A stretch of DNA of 64,000 bases from NCBI GenBank assembly GCA_943370385.1, contig CALRQT020000002.1, positions 124,001-188,000 on the forward strand. Reading direction: 5' to 3'. The translations under genes and the position numbers were made by a program. Source of the stretch: BAIKAL-G1 sp943370385 (GTDB lineage: Bacteria > Cyanobacteriota > Cyanobacteriia > PCC-6307 > Cyanobiaceae). The notes beneath the pieces were generated by a model, which had not been told where the DNA came from, did not search any database, and worked only from the letters and a program-made list of their open reading frames with translations. Shown in pieces: positions 43,563 to 52,746 of the stretch. Each line of letters starts with the position of its first letter. Positions within the stretch are counted from its first letter, which is position 1.

Positions 43563-45917
43563 CTAGGCGGGGCGGCGGGTCACAAGGGCGGCCAGCAGGG
43601 TTGTCATCACCGCGCCCGCCACCACCGTGAGGATTTGGGGAGTCTGCAATGGGCCCAGGCTGAGCAACGGCATCAGGCCAGGGATTGTCAGCAAGGCCAG
43701 CCACAGGCCCAGGCCCAGGGCCGCGCCGGCGGCGCTGAGCCGGCTAGTGCGATCGCCATTGAGCCACACCAGGGCGCCACTGCTCAGCAACAGCAGCGAA
43801 AACACCAGACTGCGGCGCAGCGCCAGGTCGCTGTGCGGCCAGAAGGCCAGGGCCAGGGCCGCCAGCATCACCACCGCCCCCTGGCTGAGGGAGCGGCGCC
43901 AGGTGGCGGGGCCAAACAGGGGGCCCGCGGGCGGGCGCGGTGGCTGCTGCATCAATTCCGGTGCCCCCGGCAGGGCCTCAAACACCACCGTGCAGGCCGG
44001 ATCGATCACCAGGTGCAGCAGGGCGATGTGCACCGGCAACAGGATCAGACCGGGGCCGGGCCAGAGCAGGGGCACCAGGCCCAGGGCCGCGATCGGCAGA
44101 TGGATCGCCAGGGTGTAGCCCAGGGCCCGGTGCAAGTTGGCCTCGACGCGCCGACCCAGGGCCAGGGCCCGCACCAGGTCGCTGAAGGTGTCATTGAGCA
44201 GCACCAGATCGGCCGATTCCCGCGCCACCGCCGTGCCGCGCCGTCCCATGGCCACACCGATGTCGGCCGCCTTGAGGGCAGGGGCGTCATTGACGCCATC
44301 GCCGGTCATGGCCACCACCTCGCCGGCCGCCTGCAGGGCCTGCACCAACATCAGTTTCTGCTGGGGCATCACCCGGGCAAACACCGACACGCTGGCCACC
44401 TGTTCCGCCAGGGCGGCGGGACCCAGGCCGGCGAGATCGGCGCCGCAAAGCACCGGGCCCGGCGGCAGGCCGGCCTGATCGGCGATTGAGCGGGCCGTGA
44501 CCGGACTATCGCCGGTGATCATCACCACGCGCACGCCGGCCGAGCGGGCCGTGGCAATCGCGGTGGCGGCATCGGCGCGCAGGGGATCGGCCAGGGCGAT
44601 CAGGCCCAGCGGTTCAAACAGGAAGTCGTGGACGTTGCTGGGGGGCTCGCCAGTGGCGGGCAGGGGCTCGCCGCCATGGAGCCGGGAACCATCGAGTCCC
44701 TGGGCCACGGCCAGCACCCGCAGTCCCGCGGTGGCCAGCCGGTCGGCCGCCGCCAGCAACGCCCGGGCCTGGTCCGCCGGCAGATGGCAGAGGTCGGCGA
44801 TGGCCTCCGGCGCCCCCTTGGCTGCCAATTGGCTGCTGCCCCCACCGGCTTGCCAAAGCCGCGAAAACACCAACAAGTGGCTCTGCAGGGGGTACTCCCG
44901 CTGCAGGGGCCAATCCGGGTGCAAGTGCTCGCTGCCATCGAGCTGCTCGGCGGCCAGGCCCTGGATCGCCCGTTCCATCGCATCGACCGGATCGCCGCGG
45001 CTGGCCAACACCGCCAGCTCCACCAGCCGGTGAAAAGGTTCGCCCAGGGGTTGGTCCCGTTGCCACAGCTCCTGCTCGGGCCAGGTGAGCAGCTGCTGCA
45101 CCCCCATGCGGTTTTCGGTGAGGGTGCCGGTCTTATCGACCGCCAACACCGTGGCGCTGCCCAGGCTTTCCACCGCCGCCGGCCAGCGGGCTAGCACCCC
45201 GATCCGGGCCAGGCGCAGGGCGCCCAGGGCCAGGAACAGGGCCAGCACCACCGGAATCTCATTGGGCAGCAGGGCCAAGGCCAGGGCCAGGGCCGCCAGC
45301 AGGGCCCCAGACCAGGACCCGCCCACCGCCACCTGGCCCAGGGCCAGGGCCACGCACAGACCCAGGGCCCAGAGGGTGAGCCGCGCCGTCAAACGCCGGG
45401 TCTGCCGTTGCAGGGGCGTCGGTGGCGGCTGAACGCTGGCCAGGCTGGCGCCGAGTTGACCCAACTCCGTGGCCCCGGCCACCGCCACCACCTCGGCCCA
45501 GCCCCGGCCACTGGCCACCAGCGATCCTGCTAGGACCGAGCTGCTGGGGCGTGACTTCTCCACGGGCAGGGATTCGCCCGTGAGTAGGGATTCATCGAGC
45601 CACAGGCCCACTGCTTCAACCACCCGGGCATCGGCCGCAACCCGGTCCCCCTCCTCGAGCCGCAGCAGATCGCCCAGTTGAACCTGATCAGCGGCCAGCT
45701 CCAGGTCCACCCCGGCCCTACGGACATGGGCCTTAGGGGCCGACAGGCGCGCCAGTTCGGCCAGGGCCCGGTTGCTGCGCTGTTGCTGCAAGGCATCGAG
45801 CAGGCTGATCGCCGCCACAAAGGCCAGCAAGATCGCCCCATCCAGGGGCTCACCGATCAGGCCGTAGATCAGGGCGCAGGCCAGCAGCAGCAGGTTGGTG
45901 GGCTCTAGCAACCCCAT
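43563..45917 (-). CDS. Cation-translocating P-type ATPase, N-terminally short
   Basis: The 784-residue pump has actuator LTGESLPVEK, phosphorylation site DKTGTLTEN, KGAPEAIADL in the nucleotide domain, ITGDSPVTA and TGDGVNDAPALK, and six C-terminal helices. The helix-4 ion motif is LLPNEIPVV instead of the PEGLP of calcium pumps, and helix 6 has VIDPACTVVFEA, so it is a P2-related pump of uncertain ion. The usual N-terminal cytoplasmic segment of about 60 residues is absent; an in-frame TAA lies ten codons ahead of the ATG. It may be naturally short or 5'-truncated. Confidence 0.88.
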   Translation of the reverse strand: MGLLEPTNLLLLACALIYGLIGEPLDGAILLAFVAAISLLDALQQQRSNRALAELARLSAPKAHVRRAGVDLELAADQVQLGDLLRLEEGDRVAADARVVEAVGLWLDESLLTGESLPVEKSRPSSSVLAGSLVASGRGWAEVVAVAGATELGQLGASLASVQPPPTPLQRQTRRLTARLTLWALGLCVALALGQVAVGGSWSGALLAALALALALLPNEIPVVLALFLALGALRLARIGVLARWPAAVESLGSATVLAVDKTGTLTENRMGVQQLLTWPEQELWQRDQPLGEPFHRLVELAVLASRGDPVDAMERAIQGLAAEQLDGSEHLHPDWPLQREYPLQSHLLVFSRLWQAGGGSSQLAAKGAPEAIADLCHLPADQARALLAAADRLATAGLRVLAVAQGLDGSRLHGGEPLPATGEPPSNVHDFLFEPLGLIALADPLRADAATAIATARSAGVRVVMITGDSPVTARSIADQAGLPPGPVLCGADLAGLGPAALAEQVASVSVFARVMPQQKLMLVQALQAAGEVVAMTGDGVNDAPALKAADIGVAMGRRGTAVARESADLVLLNDTFSDLVRALALGRRVEANLHRALGYTLAIHLPIAALGLVPLLWPGPGLILLPVHIALLHLVIDPACTVVFEALPGAPELMQQPPRPPAGPLFGPATWRRSLSQGAVVMLAALALAFWPHSDLALRRSLVFSLLLLSSGALVWLNGDRTSRLSAAGAALGLGLWLALLTIPGLMPLLSLGPLQTPQILTVVAGAVMTTLLAALVTRRPA

Positions 45918-46034
45918 GGCGGCACGATCACTGCCCCTTCGTTAGCCGGCTTTGGCTGGGGCGCCGGCGATTGGCGGCGCCTGCTGGTGTTCCGCCGTGG
46001 ATGCACGGCGGGGTTGAGCGGCTCCAAGGGGCAA

Positions 46035-46068
46035 GGGCCCAAAGCGGGAGATGTCCCGCTTTGGGCCC
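46035..46068. terminator. Long hairpin downstream of pacL
   Basis: A perfect 15-base-pair stem (46035-46049 with 46054-46068; GGGCCCAAAGCGGGA) around loop GATG. A second 8-base-pair hairpin follows at 46083-46103. Neither has a good T-run, so they may be terminators of the pacL transcript or mRNA-stabilising structures. Confidence 0.55.
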
Positions 46069-46147
46069 ATCGGGGCTCGATGCGCCCCTTTCTGGAAGGG
46101 GCGATGCTCTCCAGACTCCAGCGGCAGATCACCCCCCCCCTGGGCGA

Positions 46148-48910
46148 TCAGACGTGGGCAGCCCCCCGCCGGCGCCAGATCCGCACCACCTTCTCCGCCT
46201 CCAGATAGACGAAGAACACGGCACTAACGCCCACACAGATGCCTAGCTCCTGAAGGCTCAAGGGGGTGGTGCCAAAGAAGCCTGAGAGCACCGGCACATA
46301 GAGCAGGGCCAGTTGTAGGGCCGAGGTCACCACCACAGCTCCGAGGAGGGCCGGGTTAGAGAAGGGTGCCACCTGGACCAGGGGGCGGTCGCTGCGGGCG
46401 GCCAGGGCATGGCCCATCTGGGCCAGACAGAGGGTGGTGAACACCATCGTTTGCCAGGGGGCGCCGCTACGGGCGGAGTAAACCATCAAGCAAATCGTGA
46501 TCGCCGCGAAGACCACGCCGATGCGCAGGATGTAGCGGCCGATGCCCCGGGCAAAGATCGATTCGCCAGGCTGGGCCGGTGGCCGTTGCATGAGGCCGTC
46601 TTCCCCGGGCTCCAGGGCGAGGGCCAGGGCCGGCACCCCATCGGTGACCAGGTTCATCCAGAGAATCTGCAGGGGCGTGAGGGGCACCCCGGTGAGGCCG
46701 AGCAGGGGTGCTGCTGCGATTGTGATCAGTTCACCAACATTGCTGCCCAGGATGTATTTCACGAAGCGGCGGATGTTGGCATACACCAAACGCCCTTCTT
46801 CGACGGCGCTCACAATCGTGGCGAAGTTGTCATCCAATAACACCATGTCGGCCGCTTCCTTGCTCACCTCCGTGCCGGTGATGCCCATGGCCACACCGAT
46901 GTGGGCTTGCTTCAGGGCCGGGGCGTCATTAACGCCATCTCCGGTCATGGCCACCACCTCGCCATTCGCCTGCAGGGCCTTCACGATGCGCAGCTTCTGA
47001 TCGGGCGGCACCCGGGCATAGAGGCTGCAGCGGCTCACTACCGCCTGCAGCTCACTGTCATTGAAATCCTGAAGCTCGCGGCCAAGCACCACTTCGGCAT
47101 CGCTGGCCGTTAGGCCGATGCTGGCGCCGATGGCCCGGGCCGTGAGCGGATGGTCGCCGGTGATCATCACCGGGCGGATGCCGGCGCCCCGGCAGGTGGC
47201 CACCGACGCCCCCACCTCGGGCCTGGCCGGATCGAGCTGGGCCATCAAGCCCAGGAACACCAGCTGGTCGGCCTCCTGCTCGGGGCCCCGGTGGTGGGGG
47301 GCACAGGTAAAGGCCAGCACCCTTAGGCCGCTGGCAGCCAGTTGGCGGGCCTGATCGAGCCACCAGTGGCGTTGCTCCTCGCCCAGGGGGGCAACTCCGG
47401 GGGCCGCCAGCCAGCGGTCACAGCTGGCTAGCACCACTTCCGGGGCGCCCTTGCTCAGCATCAACACCTTGGAACCGGCGGCCAGGGGGCCAAGGGGGGC
47501 CTGGAGCTGGCCGGTGGAGTCCTGCACCCACACCGCCATCCATTGGCGCTCGGAGCTGAAGGGGATCTCCCCCTGACGCGGGTAGGTGGCCCGCAGGCTG
47601 AAGTCGTCGATCTCCGCCTTGGCTGCAGCCACCACCAGGGCCCCTTCGGTGGGATCGCCCAGGATCCCGTAACTGCCGTCCGCCTCACGCTTGAGTTCGG
47701 CGTCGCTGCACAGCACCCCCGCCTGCAGCAACAGGCTCAGGGCTCCTGGGGCGATACCGGCTGGGATAGCGGCGGGGGCCTCAAGCTCCCGGGCGTTGAA
47801 GTCGCCCTGGGGCTCGTAGCCCTGGCCGCTGACGGCAATCGCCTGGCTGCCGCAGCGCAGCTCTTCAACAACCTGGCGGTTCAGGGTGAGGGTGCCGGTC
47901 TTGTCGGAGCAGATCACGGTGACCGAGCCCAGGGCTTCCACTGCCGGTAGGCGGCGGATCAGGGCAGCCCGCTTCACCATGCGCTGGGTGCCGATCGCCA
48001 GGGTCACGGTGATCACCGCCGGCAGGCCCTCGGGCACGATCGCCACCGCCATCGACAGGGACACCTCCAGCAGGTTGAGCAGGGGCTGGCCCAGCAACCA
48101 GCCGACCCCGATCACGAGGGCCACCAGGCCCAGGGCCGAGCCGACCAGCACCGAAGCCAGGCCGTCTAGGCGTTTCTGCAGGGGGGTCGTTTCCCCGCCG
48201 GCCGTATTGATTAATTGGGCGATCTGGCCCAGTTCGGTGGCCATGCCGGTGGCGGTCACCACCGCCAGGCCCCGGCCGCGCACCACTTCGGTGCCCTGGA
48301 ACAGACAGTTTTGGCGTTCCAGGACGGGAGTGGTCGGATCAAGCAGCAGGTCGGCCTGTTTGAACACCGCCTCGGCTTCGCCGGTCAGGGCGGCCTCGCG
48401 CAGACCCAGGTCGGCGACCTCCAGCAGGCGGCCATCGGCTGGCACCCGATCGCCGGCCTCCAGGCGGATCAGGTCGCCCGGAACGAGCTCCTCACTGGAC
48501 AGGCGTTGCCACTGGTCATCGCGGCGCAGGGTCACGAGCGGTTGGGCCATCTGGCGCAGGGCCATTAGGGCCTTCTGGGCCTGGCTTTCCTGCAGAAAGC
48601 CCAGGAGGGCATTGAGGCCCACGATCAGCACAATCGCGATCGCGTCCTTGGGAAATTTCTGGACGCTGAAGGCAATCGCGGCCGAGATGGCGGCTACGGC
48701 CAACAACATCAACAACATCACGTTGCTGAATTGGTCCCAGAGGATGGCCAAGCTGCTGGGCCCGGCCGCCAGTTCCAGCCGGTTGGGGCCGCTCTGCTCG
48801 CGTCGCTCGGAGGCCTGGGCCGTGGTTAAGCCTTCGGTGCTGACCTTGAGGTTGGTCAGGCAATCCTCGGCACTCAGGCTGTGCCAGTGGGTCTGATCAA
48901 GGGAGGACAA
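46148..48910 (-). CDS. pacL: Calcium-type P2A cation-transporting ATPase
   Basis: The 920-residue pump has the N-terminal cation-ATPase domain (EGLTTAQASERREQSGPNRL), actuator TGEAEAV, helix 4 VPEGLPAVITVTLAIG, DKTGTLTLN, KGAPEVVLASCD and TGDGVNDAP, and helix 6 NLVTDGVPALALALEPG. The helix 4 and helix 6 ligands match SERCA/PacL calcium pumps, so calcium export is likely. The 5' region has the repeated boxes described at 49077-49174. The N-terminal boundary is clean. Confidence 0.93.
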   Translation of the reverse strand: MSSLDQTHWHSLSAEDCLTNLKVSTEGLTTAQASERREQSGPNRLELAAGPSSLAILWDQFSNVMLLMLLAVAAISAAIAFSVQKFPKDAIAIVLIVGLNALLGFLQESQAQKALMALRQMAQPLVTLRRDDQWQRLSSEELVPGDLIRLEAGDRVPADGRLLEVADLGLREAALTGEAEAVFKQADLLLDPTTPVLERQNCLFQGTEVVRGRGLAVVTATGMATELGQIAQLINTAGGETTPLQKRLDGLASVLVGSALGLVALVIGVGWLLGQPLLNLLEVSLSMAVAIVPEGLPAVITVTLAIGTQRMVKRAALIRRLPAVEALGSVTVICSDKTGTLTLNRQVVEELRCGSQAIAVSGQGYEPQGDFNARELEAPAAIPAGIAPGALSLLLQAGVLCSDAELKREADGSYGILGDPTEGALVVAAAKAEIDDFSLRATYPRQGEIPFSSERQWMAVWVQDSTGQLQAPLGPLAAGSKVLMLSKGAPEVVLASCDRWLAAPGVAPLGEEQRHWWLDQARQLAASGLRVLAFTCAPHHRGPEQEADQLVFLGLMAQLDPARPEVGASVATCRGAGIRPVMITGDHPLTARAIGASIGLTASDAEVVLGRELQDFNDSELQAVVSRCSLYARVPPDQKLRIVKALQANGEVVAMTGDGVNDAPALKQAHIGVAMGITGTEVSKEAADMVLLDDNFATIVSAVEEGRLVYANIRRFVKYILGSNVGELITIAAAPLLGLTGVPLTPLQILWMNLVTDGVPALALALEPGEDGLMQRPPAQPGESIFARGIGRYILRIGVVFAAITICLMVYSARSGAPWQTMVFTTLCLAQMGHALAARSDRPLVQVAPFSNPALLGAVVVTSALQLALLYVPVLSGFFGTTPLSLQELGICVGVSAVFFVYLEAEKVVRIWRRRGAAHV

Positions 48911-49258
48911 GCAGGGAGAGGGCTTGGGGCCATCACCTTAGAAAATTTGACCCGTACCTGCCTCGCTGGGGTGATTGGCCCCCGGGGCCCTTGATGCAGA
49001 TCGGCACAGCGAATCACCATGCCCATTGGGCTAAAAGCCTGCAGCGCAGGGGACAAGCCCAGCGCCCGCTCCTGGTATCACCATCGGTGATTGCTGCGAT
49101 CAACAGTTGTGATCGGCGGATAGGGGGACCTTGCTTTCCATCAGTGATCACTATCAGGTCGCACCATCAGTGATAGCCAAGCGAGATCGTTCCGATCACG
49201 CCCTCTTAACCTGTTAAAGGATCAAGCCGAGTAATTGGATCCAGCTCTGAAGCAGGAT
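48911..49258. promoter_or_regulatory. Intergenic region upstream of pacL with repeated boxes
   Basis: This 348-base gene-free stretch separates pacL (minus) from the stop of the FetB-like gene. It holds three copies of CCATCRGTGAT, at 49081, 49138 and 49164. The first is part of an inverted repeat ATCACC-ATC-GGTGAT (49077-49091); the second overlaps a perfect palindrome AGTGATCACT (49143-49152). No gene or RNA is recognised. The boxes are 170-265 bases before pacL and may bind a dimeric regulator. Confidence 0.45.
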
Positions 49259-50062
49259 TTAAGGGACCTGCCTAAGCCGCTCCAACCGCAGCTGGTGGTC
49301 CCGGCTGGTGAGCCCCAGGTAGGCCAAGAGCACCACCGCCACCAGGCCCAGGGCCGTGGCGGCCGCAATCATGAACAGGACCACAATCTGATACCGAACC
49401 GCGGCCGCCGGAGCGCCCCCCTGCAGGATCTGGCCGGTCATCATCCCGGGCAGGCTCACCAGGCCCATCACCAGCATCGAATTGATCGTGGGAACCATGC
49501 CGACCCGGATGGCATCGGCTACCGGCTCGCGGCAGGCTTCCCAGCGGCTGGCCCCCAGGCCCAGGCGCAGCTCCACCTGGTCGCGCTGGCTGACCAACGA
49601 CTCCATCAACCGATCGAGTCCCAGGGAGATGCCATTGAGGGTGTTGCCCAGCACCATGCCAAGCAGGGGGATCAAATACTGGGGCGCAAACCAGGGCTGG
49701 GGCCGGATGATCCCCACCAGGGCCAAGCCCGTAACCAGGCTCGAGGCCGCCAGCACCGACACCAGGGAGTTCCAGTAGATGCCGGCAAAGCGGCGCCGGG
49801 TGCGCTGCACGGCCGAGACGGCGGCAATGCAGGCCATCACCAGGCCTAGGCCGAGGATGGGGAGCGGATTCTGCTGGCGAAATAGCCACTCGAGAACGCC
49901 GCCCACCAGCAGCAACTGCACCACCATGCGCGTCGAGGCGAGCAGCAGGGGCCGGCCCAGGCCCAGGCGCAGCAGGCTCGAGAGAGCCAGGTTCAACCCA
50001 ATCAAGAGGGCGGAGAGGGCCAAGCTCCCATCGCTGATTGGCAGGGCCCCGGTCCCGCTCAT
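49259..50062 (-). CDS. fetB: ABC permease, FetB/UPF0014 family
   Basis: The 267-residue membrane protein has about seven helices and the family signature PLLGMVLGNTLNGISLGLDR, with LGLGASRWEACREPVADAIR and a C-terminal GMMTGQILQGGAPAAAVRYQ. In E. coli FetA-FetB is an exporter that helps resist iron and peroxide stress. It overlaps the upstream ATPase gene by four bases, completing a two-gene exporter. Confidence 0.9.
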   Translation of the reverse strand: MSGTGALPISDGSLALSALLIGLNLALSSLLRLGLGRPLLLASTRMVVQLLLVGGVLEWLFRQQNPLPILGLGLVMACIAAVSAVQRTRRRFAGIYWNSLVSVLAASSLVTGLALVGIIRPQPWFAPQYLIPLLGMVLGNTLNGISLGLDRLMESLVSQRDQVELRLGLGASRWEACREPVADAIRVGMVPTINSMLVMGLVSLPGMMTGQILQGGAPAAAVRYQIVVLFMIAAATALGLVAVVLLAYLGLTSRDHQLRLERLRQVP

Positions 50063-50703
50063 GGGTCCAACTCCAGCTGGCGATCGCAGCAGCGCTGCAC
50101 TTGATCGGGGTCGTGGCTGGTGAGGATCAGGGCCCGTTCACCGTCCTGCAGCCAGTGGAGCAGGAGTGCCTCCAGCTTCAAGGTGGTGGCGCCATCGAGG
50201 GACGCGCTGGGTTCATCGAGCAGGAGCACCACCGGATCGAGCTGGAGCAGGCGCAGCAGGGCCAGCAGCTGGGTTTCACCGCCAGAGAGCCGCTCTGCAT
50301 CCTGGCCCAGAAAGCTGGGACCCCGGCCTAGTTGGTCCAGCCAGGCCAGCAGCCGCTCCGGATCGCGGCTGCGGCCCTGATGGCAGCGGTAGGTCCAGGG
50401 TTCGGCCAGGTTTTGGGCCACCGTGCCGGAGAACACCGACGGCCGCTGGGCCAGGTAGGCCACCTGGGCCCTGTAGCGCGGCAGGCTCCAGCCCTGGGGC
50501 GGCAGGCCCCGCAGCAGCACCTGGCCCCCATCGAGAGGATCGAGCCAGGCCAGCTGGCGCAGCAACAGGGTTTTGCCGCTACCGGCCGGCCCCACCAGGG
50601 CGAGCCGCTCGCCAGGCCCCAGCTCGAGCCCGAGTCCCTGCCACAGCAACCGTTCCCCGACCTGTTTGCGGAGGCCCCGGGCCAGCAGCAATGGGGTTGT
50701 CAT
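50059..50703 (-). CDS. fetA: ABC ATPase, FetA-like
   Basis: The 214-residue ATPase has Walker A GPAGSGKTLLL, signature LSGGETQLL and Walker B VLLLDEPSASLD. It is smaller than the import ATPases seen elsewhere in the window. The ATG at 50703 (MTTPLLLARGL) is preferred over 50742. Coupled by a four-base overlap to the FetB-like permease, so it is assigned FetA from context as much as sequence. Confidence 0.88.
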   Translation of the reverse strand: MTTPLLLARGLRKQVGERLLWQGLGLELGPGERLALVGPAGSGKTLLLRQLAWLDPLDGGQVLLRGLPPQGWSLPRYRAQVAYLAQRPSVFSGTVAQNLAEPWTYRCHQGRSRDPERLLAWLDQLGRGPSFLGQDAERLSGGETQLLALLRLLQLDPVVLLLDEPSASLDGATTLKLEALLLHWLQDGERALILTSHDPDQVQRCCDRQLELDP

Positions 50704-50874
50704 CGGTGCCTCCGGGCCCAGCCATTCTTGTGGCCTTGGCACGGGGCCGCTGCTGCGGGCCGCTTGGCCCGGGCGCCGGGATCCCCCGACCAGCGCATCG
50801 CCCGTGCCCTAGGAGTCCCATCCTCCAGTCGCGGCAAGCCGAGGGGATCCGCCAGATTGGGCCCCCCAGCGGCC

Positions 50875-51186
50875 ATGGCCATGACCCCCAGCAAACAGGA
50901 GATCCTGGCCGCCTCCAGTGGCTGGGTGGCCGTGCTGCTCAATGTGGTGCCGGGCTTGGGCACGGGCTACCTCTACCAACGGCGTTGGCGCGCCTACTGG
51001 ATCACCTCGGCCCTAGCCACCAGTTGGTTTGTCGCCGGAGCCCTGCTCGGCGGGCCGGAAGACGGTGCCTTGAGCCAACGCCACCAGCTGATTGGTCTGG
51101 CCGGCCTCTTGGTTCTGGCCGCGATCACGGCGACGGAAGCGGGCCTAGCCGCCCGCCGCGCCAGCCTGGGCGCCAAGCAGGCCTAA
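50875..51186 (+). CDS. Small conserved membrane protein
   Basis: The 103-residue product starts MAMTPSKQEILAASSGWV (a second ATG lies at 50881) and has a loop VVPGLGTGYLYQRRWRAYW flanked by hydrophobic helices, a pattern I associate with conserved cyanobacterial small membrane proteins of unknown role. It is divergent from the FetA-like gene, with 171 bases between. Codons and GC content match the host. Confidence 0.72.
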   Translation: MAMTPSKQEILAASSGWVAVLLNVVPGLGTGYLYQRRWRAYWITSALATSWFVAGALLGGPEDGALSQRHQLIGLAGLLVLAAITATEAGLAARRASLGAKQA

Positions 51187-51334
51187 TCCCATCGACACCA
51201 ACCTCTTCCCTAGGGACGACAGGGGGGATTGCGCTATGGATTCCCTGGGTCAATGTCAACATCCTGATGGATGGGCATTGCAGGCGATTCTATTTATCTT
51301 TAAGGTGGCTTTTAATACGCTCACCTACGGGTGC

Positions 51335-52237
51335 ATGGTTACGCCTGAGGAGCTGGAAGCGCTTGATCTGATGTGCTGGCTTCGCCATGGCGATGACGCG
51401 GCCCGATTGGCCTACTGCGACCAAAGCACGATCAGCCGCCGCAGCCAGCAGGCTCTCCAGGTTTTTCAGCCATTTCCCAGCCATGGCCCAGGTCCCTATT
51501 CATCGGCTGGGCCGAGCACCCTGCTGCAGATGGAGCGGGAGGTGCACCAGCTCTATCGTTTCTCCGGCAGGAGCAGGCTGAGGCTGCATGCGCCCTATTG
51601 GGCGAGCCGCGTGCTTGGTAACCAGTTGGATGCAAGCTGGATGGTGAATCCGGCTAGGCAGAAGGAATCGGTGGGGGCGGCCCTGAGTTTGCTGGAAGAT
51701 CGGGTGATTGATGCCATGATTGCCGAAGCAAGTCAGCGACCAGCTGATGACAACCCCAAATTTTTTAGCTTTGATCTCTACGAAGTTCCGTTGGTTCTGT
51801 GCGTTGATGCATTGGCCGAAAAACAAGTTAGCAAGTCCTTGTATTGCGAAAAAAGTCTTAGCTCCGATGACGTTGGAAGCTTGTCGCGTGTGAGGCCCCA
51901 GGGATTCCTTTCCCCGGAAAGCAAGGGGTGTGTTGTTCAATTGTTTAATCATCTTTATGGGGACGCCATGGGCGCCGAGGCTGGATTTGATCAGCGGCTT
52001 CAGGAGAGTTCTCAAGTGACTTTTCTTATGGCGCATCACCCCTCGGTCTTTGAGGATTTTCGCCACTTCAGGCGCATTGATTGTGAGTGTGGTTTTAGGG
52101 CTAAAGAGTCGCTGGTTGTTTTGCGTGGTCTTGAGGAGAACCCGAGCATTCTTGGCTTGCTAGAGACCCTCTCCTCGTCCTATCTTGAGCCCCTGAAACA
52201 GCATGCTGAGGTGATCATCGATAGGGCTATGGCATAG
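51335..52237 (+). CDS. Divergent LysR-like transcriptional regulator, paralogue 3
   Basis: The ATG at 51335 gives MVTPEELEALDLMCWLRHGDD, lining up with the two genes at 2.2-4.3 kb. The 300-residue product has a helix-turn-helix (CDQSTISRRSQQAL), the shared EREVHQLYRF motif, RVIDAMI and PLVLCVDALA. It is on the plus strand some 47 kb from its relatives and has an extra Ser/Pro-rich loop after the helix-turn-helix. A longer frame from 51236 would add 33 residues unlike the paralogues. A decayed transposase lies immediately downstream. Role unknown. Less GC-rich than its flanks. Confidence 0.75.
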   Translation: MVTPEELEALDLMCWLRHGDDAARLAYCDQSTISRRSQQALQVFQPFPSHGPGPYSSAGPSTLLQMEREVHQLYRFSGRSRLRLHAPYWASRVLGNQLDASWMVNPARQKESVGAALSLLEDRVIDAMIAEASQRPADDNPKFFSFDLYEVPLVLCVDALAEKQVSKSLYCEKSLSSDDVGSLSRVRPQGFLSPESKGCVVQLFNHLYGDAMGAEAGFDQRLQESSQVTFLMAHHPSVFEDFRHFRRIDCECGFRAKESLVVLRGLEENPSILGLLETLSSSYLEPLKQHAEVIIDRAMA

Positions 52238-52272
52238 TTTAGGTCCTCATGTCTGCAAGGCGTCTGATCCGT

Positions 52273-52710
52273 TTAGGCTGAAAAACGGGGTTTCCTCCCA
52301 GTGCTGGGCGGCTGCCGGTCTTTTCCGTTGTGACCGGAAGCGAGGCGATGGCAGCCAGTTGCTGCCCCCTCGGAGTTCTGGGAGGGCACCCCATAACCCC
52401 ATTCCTGGCCCAAGGTCTGGATGAACCGCTCGGCCTTGCCGGGGGTACTGGATGGGTAGGCCCTGGTGCGGCTGTGCTTGAGGCCCCTACCCCGCAAGCC
52501 TGGGCGAATGGTTTCGAGATGGAGGCCGAGCCCTTGTCGCCCATGGCCTGGCAGTACTCCCAGCCCTAGCTGTTGAGCGGGGGACCAGCTCCTTTCAGGC
52601 CCGGCACCGTGATGGCAGTCTGGGCCCCCTTTCGCCGGCCCCGGATGGGGCGCCCCAGCTGCACCAAGGTAGGGGCGGGGTGCCGCGACGGGCCACCATG
52701 GGATGGGCCT
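52273..52710 (-). pseudogene. Decayed IS481 family transposase remnant
   Basis: The minus strand carries fragments of an IS481-type DDE transposase in two frames. One frame gives a LVQLGRPIRGRR-like segment, an in-frame TAG at 52566, GWEY, and GDKGSASISKPFAQAC. After a frameshift near 52496 the other frame gives GLKHSRTRAY, GKAERFIQTLGQEWGYG and VPSQNSE. The catalytic-core stretch between GWEY and GDKGS appears deleted. There is no recognisable terminal inverted repeat at either side, so the element is dead. Confidence 0.75.
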
Positions 52711-52746
52711 TAGGGTCCAGCTGTCCTAGCCCTTGATCTGACGCCC

